From Liolophura sinensis (taxonomy: Eukaryota > Mollusca > Polyplacophora > Chitonida > Chitonidae), in NCBI RefSeq assembly GCF_032854445.1, contig NW_027018037.1, positions 1 to 64,000 of the forward strand: a stretch of 64,000 nucleotides of DNA. Reading direction: 5' to 3'. Of the stretch, positions 20,485 to 32,621 are shown one piece after another (within the stretch, counting starts at the first letter, position 1; every line of letters starts with the position of its first letter). The notes below the pieces were generated by a model. That model was not told the DNA's origin. It saw nothing but the letters and a program-made list of their open reading frames with translations, and ran no database searches. The translations under genes were made by a program, and so were the position numbers.

Positions 20485-21600
20485 TCTCGATATAATTAAG
20501 GTTGTCTAGCACCGAATGGGGTGCTGACCGATCAGTTTTACTTAATTTATATCGTTTTCTGGTGAGGTCTAAATTGGATTATGGATCCATCATTTACGGT
20601 TCCGCTAGGAAGTCGTATATTAAAATGTTGGATCCTGTCCATCATCAAGGTTTGAGGCTCAGCCTTGGTGCTTTTAGAACCTGCCCAGTACAGACTTTAT
20701 ACGTGGGGGGTATTAAACCTTCTTTATATAACCAACGTATTAAACTTAGCCTTCAATATGCCACAAAGCTTAAAGTTCATCCAACAAACTCTGCCTACGA
20801 CTGTGTTTTCATTCCATTATATGTAGACAAATATATTAAATGTCCTGACAAGATCCCTTCGTTCGGTCTTCGCATACGGGACCATATTGTGGTAGCTAAC
20901 ATCAAGCTGGAGGATATAGCTCCGGTGTCTTTTCCGGAGTCTCCTCCATGGCTTCTTCCACAAACTAAACTAATATTTGATCTATGTAAATAGAATAAAT
21001 CAAGTACAAATCCTCTTATAATTCAGCAAAGTTTTGCTGAAATCAAGGCTGACTATATTGATTATAAATTTATATATACTGAGGGGTCAAAGGATGTGGA
21101 CAGGGCTAGGTCTGCGGCTGCGGCTGTCTTAGAGCAGCGGGTCACTTCGCTTCGTCTGCCACCTTCAGCTTCTATCTTTTCTGCAGAGGCCAGGGCTATA
21201 CTCCTGGCCTTATCTTATGTTTCCTCTGGGCATGCCCAGGGGGCAGTGATATGTAGCGACTCGCTGTCTTGTCTTTTGGTGATTCAGAATAATAAATTTA
21301 AAAATCCATTGATATTTGAGATAATAGCCAAACACCGAAAACTAATTAAAAGAGGTAAAGATATTATATTTTGTTGGATACCAAGTCACACTGGTATCCA
21401 TGGAAACACAGACGTGGACAGGGAAGCGAAAGCTGCCTTATACAAACCTGTATCTCGGGTTAAAATCCCTTATACTGACGTGAAGTCTGATATTCTTAAA
21501 TATATTCGTCGCCTTTGGCAGGGTGAATGGGACTTGCAGATCCATAATAAACTGCATGCCATTTATCCTGTCACTGGCTACAATGCCTAAACTTGTCTAT
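20485..21600 (+). pseudogene. LINE fragment 5b, RT C-terminus and RNase H, long open frames
   Basis: Resumes in plus orientation within the RT C-terminal (thumb) region (20502-20993; RSKLDYGSIIYGSARKSYIK, VHHQGLRLSLGAFRTCPVQT). RNase H follows (21096-21590): SAEARAILLALSYVSSGHAQ, VICSDSLSCLL, WIPSHTGIHGNTDVDREAKA. The first Asp motif reads YTEGSK. A stop near 20990 separates the two parts. This is the best-preserved RNase H in the window. Confidence 0.85.
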
Positions 21601-22407
21601 TACTTGAAATATTAGCCTTACGTAGAATACTAATTAACAGAGGTAAAGATATTGTATTCTGTTGGATATTGGTATCCATAGAAACACACTCGTGGACAGG
21701 GAGGCAAAGGCTGCCCAAAAATCCATATGAAATGTTAAAATCCCTTTTTTTGACGAAGTCTTATTTTTTTAAATATATTTCTCGCCTTTGGCAGGGTGAA
21801 TGGGATTTGCAGGTCCATAATACGCCGCGTGCTATTCATCCTGTCATTGGCTACAATAATTATGCTACCGAAAAGTCTCGTAGAGACCAAGTAGTTTTAA
21901 CGAGGTGTCGTGTTGGGCATTCTCATCTGACACACAATTTCATCTTAGATGGGAGCAGTGCTCCCGAGTGTGTTGGATGTGATGCTGAATACAGCATCAA
22001 ACATATTTTGGTTGACGGTAGACTTTGCCCACGTTCGGCAAAGGTTCCACACGGTCAACTCTATATATGATTTATTTGACAGCATCGCTGGCGATGTTGT
22101 CATAAATTATTTGAAGGCCATTGGCCTATATCATAAAATATAAATTTTAATTGTCATAGATATCTGTAGATAAACAGTTATATACATATAGATTTATACA
22201 TGTACTATAACCCTGGTTTTCGAGTTTTAACTCTTATTTTTCTTTTATACGATTTTAAACATGTCTGTACTTTTTGTTTTACTTTTGATGTTCATATTAT
22301 TATATCGAAAAACTTAACCGTCTCTTGTTTTCACCTTGTTTTTGCCACGATATGGCTGAAATATTGCCGATGTGGCGTTAAGCCATAATCATTCATTCAT
22401 TCATTCA
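21601..22407 (+). mobile_element. LINE fragment 5c, second RNase H end plus 3'UTR and tail
   Basis: A second RNase H segment begins at about 21601 and repeats what 5b already encodes. It shares with 27395-27700 a 13-bp loss inside the IPSHTG motif (TGTTGGATATTGGTATCCAT), so both descend from one sub-lineage. The C-terminal domain (21669-22143; HNFILDGSSAPECVGCDAEY) and the 3'UTR with an ATTC tail to 22407 complete it. Confidence 0.8.
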
Positions 22408-23468
22408 AAATACAAGAGAGCAGCCTGTTTCTCATCGTAATACCTTAAACTGCTGTCATGGCATAATTCGTGACAGAGACCAGGACCTTGCTGAAATAAC
22501 TGAACAACAAATAACTGAAGAACTTAAACACCAAGGAGTAATAAATGTAAAACGCTTCCTAATTAAAAGAGATGGGAATCTGATTAAAACGTACATATAA
22601 GTTAACATTTAATAAACCGTCCCTTCCGTCATCTATGGTTATGGGGCCGTATAGTGTAAAAGTGGAGTTGTTTCTACCTAACCCCACCCGGGGTTTCTCC
22701 TGCAGAAAGTTTAGCTATGGCATTAGTCGATGCCGCAATGAACTTGTCTGCTTTAGATGTACGGAAGCAGATCACGAATTGCTTCGACTGCACAAAGAAA
22801 TCAATAGTTTAAACTGTAGCGGAGCCCACATGGCCTTGTCCAAGAACTGTCCTCTGTTCAAAAAACAAAGGGAAATCATAACCCTAAAATGCAAAAATAA
22901 TACATCTTGTCAGTAAGCGAAGCATCTGGTCTCTGCCATGCATGACCTTACTACATCTGCATATGCCAATGTTGTAAGGAAAACCACTGCTTCTGTAGGA
23001 GTCCAAACAACTTTAACCTGGCCCATTGGCAAAGAATATCGACTGGTCATGAAACTCTTGCGTGACACGGCCAATTCATTATCACAAACTGATATAAACC
23101 TAATTAAAAAAAGCTAATACTTTACCTGATTCTCCAGCAGTTTCTTTATCTGATCATGCACCATGTGCTAATAATTACAATTTCATAAACCCGTTGATTC
23201 TTCACAGAAAGCAACGGGTGGCAAATATACACCTGAGAAAAATCATGAAAGGGATAAACCTAGTGGCCCCCCTTGGAGCGTCCCTCTAAGGCCACTACAA
23301 ACCATATCCAAAGTTTTAATCAGTTTGGATCGTTGGAGGTCATTGATCCTTCAACATCATGTGCAGACGTGATGGATACATCATCTGCACCTGGGAGGTC
23401 CCCTAGCAGATCTCCAAAAAGTATCGTCCTAGATCCAAACATGAATCCCCTATACGTCTTTCTCCATA
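22408..23468 (+). pseudogene. LINE copy 6 ORF1 (type B)
   Basis: Type B ORF1 from about 22408. The piece 22635-22916 (FLPNPTRGFSCRKFSYG, CFRCTEADH, NCSGAHMALSKNCPLFK) shows three damaged zinc knuckles: the first has lost its His. The C-terminus (23273-23470) has ATTNHIQSFNQFGSLEV and MDTSSAPGRSPSRSP. It ends at the TAATG junction. Confidence 0.7.
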
Positions 23469-25835
23469 ATGTCCTCCTGAAACAAAATGATACAGTGGAG
23501 TTGTCGAGGTTTTGAGGTAAAGTTTATTGAATAACACAGTTAATTCAATCTTTAAATCCAGAAGACGTAGAGGGAATTTATGTTTGATCTTCAGGAAATT
23601 CACCTGAAGACGTCTGACAAACATACATTATCTCTTTAAAATTACACACTTTATAGCACTTATTCTGCTGAGGAAGAGTGAGCTTGTGGCCGCTCCTCTA
23701 TTTTCGTAAAGAATAATATAATTCACAGCTCTGTTGATATCGTTTCTCAGCTTCAGCCTGTGGCCTTCCGTGTTTCTTTGTCGGAAACAGTTACTTTACG
23801 TTCGATCTATATTCCTTCTCATTCTTCTTTGTAAGTCTCTGAACTACATAACTTGAAAGAACTGCCATCACCTTTTATAATTATGGGGGATTTTAATAGT
23901 ACAAATAATGAGGGCAAGATTTGTTGTCGAAAGATGAACTGTGTTATTTCAATAATGGCTCTAATACATATTTACATCCAGGTAATGATTCATATTCTGC
24001 TATCGATGTCACTATCACAGATCCATCACTTCTCCCTGATTTTTTCTTGGCAGGTGCATGGTGATCTTTGTGGTAGTGGTCATTTTCCTGTTATTCTAGA
24101 GCATATCACTTCTCATTCCTTAGCACGTCTAGCTAGCTGCAAGTTCGATAACGCAGATTGGATCGCATTTGAGATATTCTGAGTCTGACATTACTCCCGA
24201 GAATCTCAATGCTGATCCTTTGTTAAAATTTAATGAACTTATATTACTAGCAGCCGATAAAACCATACCAAAGACCTCGACAAATCCAAAATCCAAAAGT
24301 GAACCTTGGTATGTTAAGGACTGTTGCAAAGCCATTAAGGACCGTAAAAAGACTGAACACAGAGTTAATCATTTTTCTAATAATAATAATAATTTAAACC
24401 AGGTTCGTATATTTTGAACTAAGGCAATTAATTAAGTTCAAGAGATGATTTGTTGGTCAAATTTTGTTTCAGGCATTACGTCAAATACACCAATGTGCAA
24501 GGTCTGGAACATAGTTTGGAAACTTAAAGGTAAAAACAATAAAGCCAAAGTTCAGCATTTAAGAAATGGAGATACCTTAACATCTCCATCTTATATAACC
24601 AGTAAACTAGCTGAAACAACATTTAAAAATTTTCTGCAAAGAATTACACTGTTGAGCTTCAGCATATTAAAAAACAAAAGGAGAAAATAAAATTGCCCTT
24701 TTCTTCTAATAATTTGGAAGGTAATAATCGACCTTTTTTCATTGAGGAACTTAAAGCTTCATTGGAAATGACATATTAAACTACGTGCGGCCCAGATAAT
24801 ATATATTATAAGCTTCTGAATCATTTACCATGTGAACCAATTGAGACCCTCTTGGACTTGCTTAGTGATACTTGAATAACTGGTAATTTTCCACCATCAT
24901 GGAGGGAGGCGTGTATTATCCCGGTTCCCAAAACGGGTAGGGATTATACTGATCCAAATAATTACCGTCCCATAGCTCTTACCAGCTGCGTCTGTAAGAC
25001 TATGGAACGGATGATAAAGGATAGACTTCTATGGTTTCTTGAAGCCAAGAAGCTTTTATCCAATATTAAATGTGGTTTTCGTCAAGGTCGATGTACTTTG
25101 GATCACCTTGTTTGATCTGAGACTTTTATTCGTAAACGGTTTTATTAATAATGAACATTTGGTGTCGATATTTTTCGACTTTGAAAGGGCCTACGACACC
25201 ACGTGGAAATATGGTATTTTAAAAGACCTTTCTGATATGGGAATATTTCTATATCTGATGGTCAGTTTAAGGTAACGGTGTGGTCCAATCTCCCCTACTC
25301 TCATGAGCAGGAGATGGGTGTACCCCTGGGCAGTATCCTTTCACTAACTCTGTTTAGCATAAAAAGTTCATAGTTTGGCTAAAACAATAACATCTGACAC
25401 TGAGGATTCTTTATATGTAAACGATTTCCTTATATGCTACCGTGCTAAAAATATGAATAACATCGAGCGACAACTGCAGCTTTGTCTGAATAAGATCGAG
25501 AAACGGGCAGTTGCCAATGGTTTAGATTTCCTACGTCTAAAAGTTGGTATGCATTTTTGTAATTAACGGAAACTTTTAGGCCCCAAGCTTACATTTATAA
25601 TAGACCAGTGAAGATTTTTAGAGAAATTAAATTTTTAGGAGTTATATGTGATGAGAAATTATCTTTGATACCTCCGAAAAATGCTTAAAGCTAAATATAC
25701 ATAGGCTCTCGATATAATTCAGGTCGTGTCAAGCACCGATTGGGGTGATGACTGATCCATTTTACTCAATTTATATCGTTCTCTGGTGAGATCTACATTG
25801 GACTATGGATCAATTATTTATTGTTCCGCTACTAA
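23468..25835 (+). pseudogene. LINE copy 6 ORF2, endonuclease and reverse transcriptase
   Basis: Endonuclease fragments (IMGDFNSTNNEGK, 23853-24182) with a deletion after the Asp motif, linker (24169-24417), and RT (25039-25275: SIFFDFERAYDTTWKYGILK; 25375-25566: LYVNDFLICYRAKNMNNIER). The RT catalytic box reads YVND instead of YVDD. Stops and frameshifts throughout. The frame is cut by the nested insertion at 25836 and resumes at 26850. Confidence 0.8.
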
Positions 25836-26849
25836 TATAAGCGTTATGTCCGACAGTCGTATACCATTTGTAGTCCGTGAAGGGCGTCCCAAATTGATAA
25901 TTGTAAGATCCATTTCCAAAACAACGCTTAACACCAGCTCACATAGACAAAGGTCTAAGAAATTATACAAATGAGTAAAAAGGCCGGTAACACACAAGAG
26001 AGAAGCAGTCATCAGTTTTCAATGATGCCAGGCACACAGTAGATATTCCAGGCATGAATTCCATATCAAAGTTCAAATTCGTAGTCCATAAATGATTTCC
26101 AGGTCAAGTAACAACTAAACAATGTATCTCAGTCGCCTTTTGATTTCAAAAATGACGAGCGTTACAGACCTTAAGGGAACAGATTGTGACTTAAAAGTAA
26201 CGGATGTTTACGTCTTTCCCGTTACTATGTAAGGATCTCATACTTCAAGAGGCGCCATCTATGATGTTACACATGACATGCTGGTCTGTATAAAAGCTAT
26301 GTACAGGATAGATGGCGCTGGCTGCCGAGTGTAACCGTCTATGTTGTTAAATACAATGTACGTTAGATATATACATAGGGACAAACAGCACCGTGTATGT
26401 GGTTGATCACAATGCGGATCACCAGAGATTATGAAAGCTCTGTCGTTACCTGCCAACGAGTGTTATAGTCATCGTAAAATCTAAGAAACGTAGAATGAAG
26501 GCGTTTGATGGAGTATCCTTGACAAACTAGTTTTTGAACTAGCGACTTGTGATGCAGATTAAAAGTCATCACAATTTACGCACGTTCTGACAAATGCTAC
26601 AAGGCGATATATATATTCGCCATATGCAGGATTCTTTAGTATATTGCTATCCAAATAAGGATAATTTACAATATCAAAATTGAAATTATCCCTTTTGTCG
26701 TAAAAGCGGCGTGAAAGGATACCTTGTTTGTCTTTGTGCAGATCTAGACCCAAATAACATCTACCATCAGGACTATCTGTTGTCTTCTTTAAATCCAATG
26801 AAGGCGGATAGATTTCCTACAGCAATATGGGGGTTATTTAACGGGCAAA
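25836..26849 (-). mobile_element. Nested RT-type element (5'-truncated), minus strand, inside LINE copy 6
   Basis: About 1 kb with no LINE similarity. On the minus strand 26798-26559 encodes LDLHKDKQGILSRRFYDKRD and FNFDIVNYPYLDSNI, a segment I recognise from reverse-transcriptase-related proteins of marine invertebrates, possibly Penelope-like (low confidence). The following part, 26180-25840, matches 34541-35010 in reverse orientation, so this is a dispersed element with a conserved 3' region. Hairpins are visible (GCGCCATCTAT at 26252 with its complement at 26308). The host LINE sequence is contiguous on both sides. Confidence 0.6.
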
Positions 26850-27950
26850 TCTCAAAATGTTGGACCCAGTTCATAACCAAGGTCTGAGGCCCGGCGTTGG
26901 TGCTTTTAGAACCTCACCAGCAGAAAGGTTATATGTGGAGGTTAACGACCCTTCCTTATATAACCGACGTATAAAACTGAGCCTTTAATATGCTGCAAAC
27001 CTTAAAAATCATGTAAGAAACCTACGACTGTGTTTTTTAATCCATCTTATGTAGATAAATTTAATAAATGTCCCAATAAGTTCCCTGCGTTTGGTCCTCG
27101 TGTACGTGACCATACTGTGTAAGCTCCGGTGTCTTTTCCGGAGTCTCCTTCCTGGCTTCTTGTTCAACCTAAACTAACATTTACTCAAGTTTTGCTGAAA
27201 TCAAGGCTAATTATCCGGATTATCTATATATATATATATATATGTCGATGGGGACAGGATTGTTCTTCAATTTTCTCTGTCGAGGGCAGAGTTTTACTCC
27301 TGGCCTTATGTGATTCTTCTGGTCGTGCTCAGAGGGCAATGGTGTGCAGTGACTCGCTCTCCTGCCTTTTGGCAATACAACATATTACATTTCAAAAATC
27401 CATTGATACTTGAAATATTAGCCTTACGTAGAAAACTAATTAACAGAGGTAAAGATATTGTATTCTGTTGGATATTGGTATCCATAGAAACACACTCGTG
27501 GACAGGGAGGCAAAGGCTGCCCAAAAAGTCCATATGAAATGTAAAAATCCCTTTTTTTGTCGAAGTCTTATATTCTTAAATATATTTGTCGCCTTTGGCA
27601 GGGTGAATGGGATTTGCAGGTCCATAATACGCCGCGTGCTATTCATCCTGCCATTGGCTACAATAATTATGCTACCAAAAATTCTCGTAGAGACCAAGTA
27701 GTTTTAATGAGGTGTCGTATTGGACATTCTCGTCTAACACAGAGTTGTTTCCTATATGGGAACAGTACTCCCGAGTGTGTTTGATGTGATGCACAATATG
27801 GCATCAACCATATCCTAGTTGACTGTGTAGACTTTACTTACATTGGGCAAAAATTTTACACAGTCAACTCGATATAAGATTTGTTTGACAACGTCGCTGG
27901 CGATGTTGTCACAATATATTAGAGGGTCATTAACATATATCATAAAATAT
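26850..27950 (+). pseudogene. LINE copy 6 ORF2 continued, RNase H and C-terminal domain
   Basis: Resumes at KMLDPVHNQGL-type sequence. RNase H is degraded: a TA microsatellite (27223-27243) has replaced the first Asp motif, CSDSLSCLL is visible at about 27340, and the IPSHTG motif carries the same 13-bp loss as 5c. C-terminal part 27557-27784 (RLWQGEWDLQVHNTPRAIHP, SRRDQVVLMRCRIGHSRL). Confidence 0.7.
27223..27243. repeat. TA microsatellite
   Basis: About ten TA units inside the decayed RNase H of LINE copy 6, absent from the other copies. Confidence 0.9.
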
Positions 27951-28386
27951 AAATTTTAATTGTCTTAAAAATTTATAGATAAAAAGTTATATACATATAG
28001 ATTTCTTTATATCCGGTTTGTTTATATGCTGGTTTTCAAGTTTTAACTCTTTTGATTTTTTCTTATGCAATTTTCTCATCTGATTTTAAAATGTCCGAAT
28101 AGATGTTTTGTTTTTGATCTGCTAACCAGCAGATCGAAAACCTCAACCGCCTCGTGTTTTCACCATGTTCTCGCCACGATATGGCTGAAATATTGCCAAT
28201 GTGGTGTTCATTCATTTATTTATTTTTATGTGATTTTTAAACATGTCCGAACATTTTCGTTTCGTTTTTCATGTTTCCACTACCATACGGAAAGCCTCAA
28301 CCGCCTCGTGTTTTTACCATGTTCTCGCCACGGTATGGCCGAGATATTGCCAATGTGGCGTTAAGCCATAATCACTTCATTCATTC

Positions 28387-29440
28387 GCATAGTTAGCCCT
28401 AATTTCGGCAAAATCTTACTGAATTATGGAAGGACTTGTTTTGGATTTGCCATGTTTGCGTAAATCAAGCTTAAGAAGAAGACAAGGAGGAGGCTTCGGG
28501 AAAAGCACCGTAGCTATATCCTCTAGTTTGATGTTAGCTTCCACAATATGGTCCCTTATACAAAGACCAAACAGAGGGGTCTTGTTAGGACATTTATTAA
28601 ATTTATCTACACAGGATGGATTGAAAACACAATAATGACCGTACCGAGCCTAGGCCACATGAAGATTACCCTTTAATCCTTGAGCACTTTCTTTCCCTAC
28701 ACAACTATTGTTCTCTTACGTGTTGACACCTGTATCTCTACTTAGTATATTTAAGCACTCTAGGTTATAATGTCATTCACTTGATAACGACGCTAGTATC
28801 TGCGTCGTGAAAAAAAAAACGTCGTGAAAATAAATCAAGAAGTTATAAGTCCATAGGCAATGCCTTGTCCAGTGTACTTCCGTGCCAACTTCTAAATGCC
28901 AGTAAAACAAGTTAATTTTGTTCTTCTGATTTTTAACATGTTGAAATTCCTTTATTTCAGCTATTATATTTGCTATATCAAGTGGAGAAGTTAACATATT
29001 ATCTCCATTTTTCAAATGGTGAAGTTTTGCTTTATTATTTATTCCTTTATGTTTCTGAACCATGTTCCAGATCATACGATGTAATGCCTGAAACAAAGTT
29101 CCGCAAACATGATCGCCTCTTCTACTTGAGTAATCGACGAGCCTTGGCTCTAAAAATACCAGCCTGGTTTAACATATTATCATAAGGAGATATAAAAGAT
29201 GTTTGGACCCCACAGAAACAGGAGGATTCCTTGCAAAATTGACATACGTAGAGTTAGTAAGGCTATTGTTAGCCTAGACCGCTTTCCTTCCAGAATTGCT
29301 GATATATTAGTCTTACGTTTAAGGTTATGATATCTTTTTTAAACAAACGGCAGTGCTTGGAAGAGGTCATGTGGGCTCCGCTGAAATTCAAACACTGTAT
29401 TGGTTTTGTGCATTGGAAGCTCTCGTGTCCTGCTTCCGCA
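28387..29440 (-). mobile_element. Patchwork of minus-strand LINE fragments
   Basis: Minus-strand pieces in unnatural order: RT end and RNase H start (28387-28640), the pre-RT region (28910-29180), then a type B ORF1 zinc-knuckle segment (29195-29440). Between 28641 and 28909 there is about 270 bp with no similarity I can see, holding two GTCGTGAAAA repeats and poly-A. The mixture points to several insertions and deletions at one spot. Confidence 0.6.
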
Positions 29441-32400
29441 CATCGCCATCGATGTTGTCAAATAAATCATATATGACGTTGACTGTGTAGAATCTTTACC
29501 GAACATTGGCAAACCCCATACATTAGCCAGGATATGTTTGATGCCATATTGTGCATCACATCCAACACACTGGGGAGCGCTGCTCCCATCTAACCAACAG
29601 TATATGATACCTTTACCTCTTTTAGCCAGTTTTCTATGTAAGGCTATAATCTCAAGAATTAATGGATTTTTAAATTCATTATTCTCAATCACCAAAAGAC
29701 AACAAGTCAGTGCATATCACTAAATATAATATCAGGCCTAGAGTATAGCTCTGGCCTCTGCAGAAAAGATAGAAGATGAATGTGGAAGACGAAGAGAAGT
29801 GACCCGCTGTTATTAGACAGCCGCAGTTGCAACTCTCTGCCCATCCTTTGACACATTGGTATATATAAATTTGTAATCCATATAATTAGCCTTGATTTCC
29901 GCAAACCTTTGCTGAATTCTAAGAGGATTTGTATTTGATTTATTATGTTTTCGAAGATCAAACATTAGTTTATGTCGCGGAAGAAGCCAGGGAGGAGACA
30001 CCGGGGCTATATCTTCAAACTTGATATTACCTTCCGCAACATGGCCCCGTATACGAAGACCAAACGAACGGATCTTAATAGGACATTTGTTAAATTTATC
30101 TACATGTCATGGTTTAAAAACACAGTCGAAAGCAGGGTTCGTTGGATGAGCTTTAAGCTTTACAGCATATTGAAGGCTCAGTTTCATACGTCTGTGATGT
30201 AAAGAAGGCTCACAAGCCTTCGCGTATAAACTTTCTACTGGTGAGGTTCTAAAAGCACCAAGGCTGAGCCTCAAACCTTTCTGATGAACAGGATCCAACA
30301 TTTTAATATCCGACTTCCTAGCGGAACCGTATATTAGACACATAGTCCAATTTAGACCTCACCCGAGAACGATATGAATTAAGCAAAACTGATCGGACAG
30401 CACCTCAGTCGGTGCTAGACACCTTAATTATATCGAGAACCTTTGTACATTTAGCTTTAAACATTTAATATGAGGTATAAAAGGTAGTTTACTTTCAAAT
30501 ATTACGCCTAAAAACTTTGTTTCTCCAACAATTTTAATCTGCTCACAAGAAAAATTAAGCTCACAGTCAGAATGAAATTGCCGTTTATTACAAAAATGCA
30601 TACCGACGGTTTTAGACGTTGAAAATCTGACACCGTTTTCAGTTACCCATTTCTAGATTTTTGAGACAAAACTGCAACTTACGTTCGATGTTATTCATAT
30701 TTTTAGCTTGGTAGCATATAAGGAAGTCATCAACATATAAAGAACGCTCTGCTCCCGATGTTAATGTTTTCGCTAAGCTATTTATTTTTATGCTGAACAG
30801 AGTGGGTGATAGAATGCTGCCCTGGGGTACACCCATTTCCTGCTCATTAGAGTCAGAAAGAGTGGACCCCATTCGTACCCTAAAATGACGATAGGATAAA
30901 AATTCTAAAATAAATATTGGTAATCGACCTTCAGTGCCCATATCCGCAAGGTCTTTTAAAATACCATATTTTCATGTCGTGTCGTAGGCCTTTTCAAAGT
31001 CGAAAAATATAGACACCACATGTTTATTATTGATGAAGCCCTAATGAACCAAGGTTTTGAATCGAACAAGCTTATGTTAGATCTACCTTGCGGAAAACCA
31101 CATTAAATTGTAGAAAGTAACTTGTTGGCTTCAAAGAACCAAACAAGTCATGAATCATCCGTTCCATAGTCTTAGAGACACAGCTGGTAAGAGCTATGGA
31201 ACGGTAATTATTTGGATCACTATGACCCTTACCCGTTTTAGGAATCGGGATAATATATGCCTCCCTCCATGACGATGGAAAATTACACACTAGGAAATGC
31301 CTTTCGTTATGTAGTTTCAAGTTCCTCAATATTAAAAAGACAATTATAATCTTCCAACTTTTTAGAAGAAAATGGCAAATTAATTTTCTTTTTCTGGGTT
31401 TTAATATGTTGAAATTCTTTTGTATATTTGTCAGAAGATTTCTTGGAAATTGTCTTAGCTAGTTTATTAGCTATATCGTGTGCAGAGGTATATATATTAT
31501 CTCCATCTTTCAAATGCTGGACATTTGGATTATTACTTTTGCCCTTAAGCCTCTGAACCATGTTCCGTTACGCTTGAGTGTTTTTGAAGTATTTCTCGAA
31601 AACAAAGTTTCGCCAATAAGATCGTCTCTTGGACTTGAGTAATCGACAAGCCCTGGCTCTGAAACTACGAACATGATTTAAATTATCAGTAGGACAGTGA
31701 TTACATCTGCGTTCAACCTTTTTACGGTCCTTTCTGCCTTTACAACAGTCATTGTCATACCAGGCTTTAGTTTTGGATTTCGGATTTGTCGAAGACTTAG
31801 ATATAGTTCTATCGGCAGCTCGTAATATGAGCTTATTAATTTTTAATATAGGATCATATGCTGCTTTGAGAGTCTCTGGACAGATATCAGCCTCACAGAA
31901 CATCTCCAATCTGCTTTATCGAATTTCCACCTAGCTACACGCTCTAAAGAATTAGAAGAGTTATGCTCTAGAATAATAGGAAAATGGTCACTACCACAAA
32001 GATCGCCATGCACCTTTCAAGAAAGATCAAGGAGAAGTGATGGATCTATGATAGTAACGTTGATAGCAGAATAAGCGCCATTACCCGGATGTGAAGAGGT
32101 ATTAGAACCATCATTGAAATAACATAGCTCTCCCTTACATAAGAATTCTTCCACTATCTCGCCCTTATTATTTATGTTATTACTGCCCCATAGGGGGTTA
32201 TGGGAATTAAAATCTCCCAATATTATAAACATTTTAGGTAATTGTTCTTTTAGGTTATGTAACTGCAATGCTGAAAAATAAGATTTCGGAGGTATATACA
32301 CCGAAGATAATGTGACTGTTTCACATAATGAAATACGAACGACCACAGCCTGAAGCTCTGTATTCAGAGTAAGAGGGCTGTGGATAAAATTGTTATTGAT

Positions 32401-32621
32401 GAATACCGAGGATCCGCCTGCAACTCGCTCTTTTTCAATACAATAGGTGCTATGAAGTGAATAATTTTTAGAGTTATTTTATCTTTGTCAGATGTTTTCA
32501 GGTGAGTTTCCTAAAGACACGGGACAAATTACATTTAAAGATTGAATTAGCTGTGTTATTTTAATAAAATTTACATGTGACCTCGACAGTTCCACTGTAT
32601 AATTTTGTCTAAAGAAGACAT
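29441..32621 (-). pseudogene. LINE copy 7 ORF2, endonuclease-RT-RNase H
   Basis: Endonuclease 32346-32017 (MFIILGDFNSHNPLWGSNN with an intact metal-binding Asp/Asn pair; the SDH motif is damaged just after). Linker 31909-31568. RT 31329-30639 (YIIPIPKTGKGHSDPNNYRS, MGVPQGSILSPTLFSIKINS, RSLYVDDFLICYQAKNMNNI). RT C-terminus 30343-30107, RNase H 30001-29813 (FIYTNVSKDGQR, first Asp changed to Asn), C-terminal domain 29695-29441. At least eight frame breaks. Confidence 0.85.

Larger units (their letters stand above)
22408..28386 (+). mobile_element. LINE copy 6 (type B), 5' cut, with nested insertion at 25836-26849
   Basis: Starts inside a type B ORF1 without 5'UTR, has the ORF1/ORF2 TAATG junction near 23466, endonuclease, RT, RNase H, C-terminal domain, and two partly repeated 3'UTR ends (about 28035-28208 and 28228-28386) with an ATTC tail. 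Many frameshifts. A foreign insert of about 1 kb splits the RT C-terminus between the codons for YGSA and KMLD. Confidence 0.8.
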
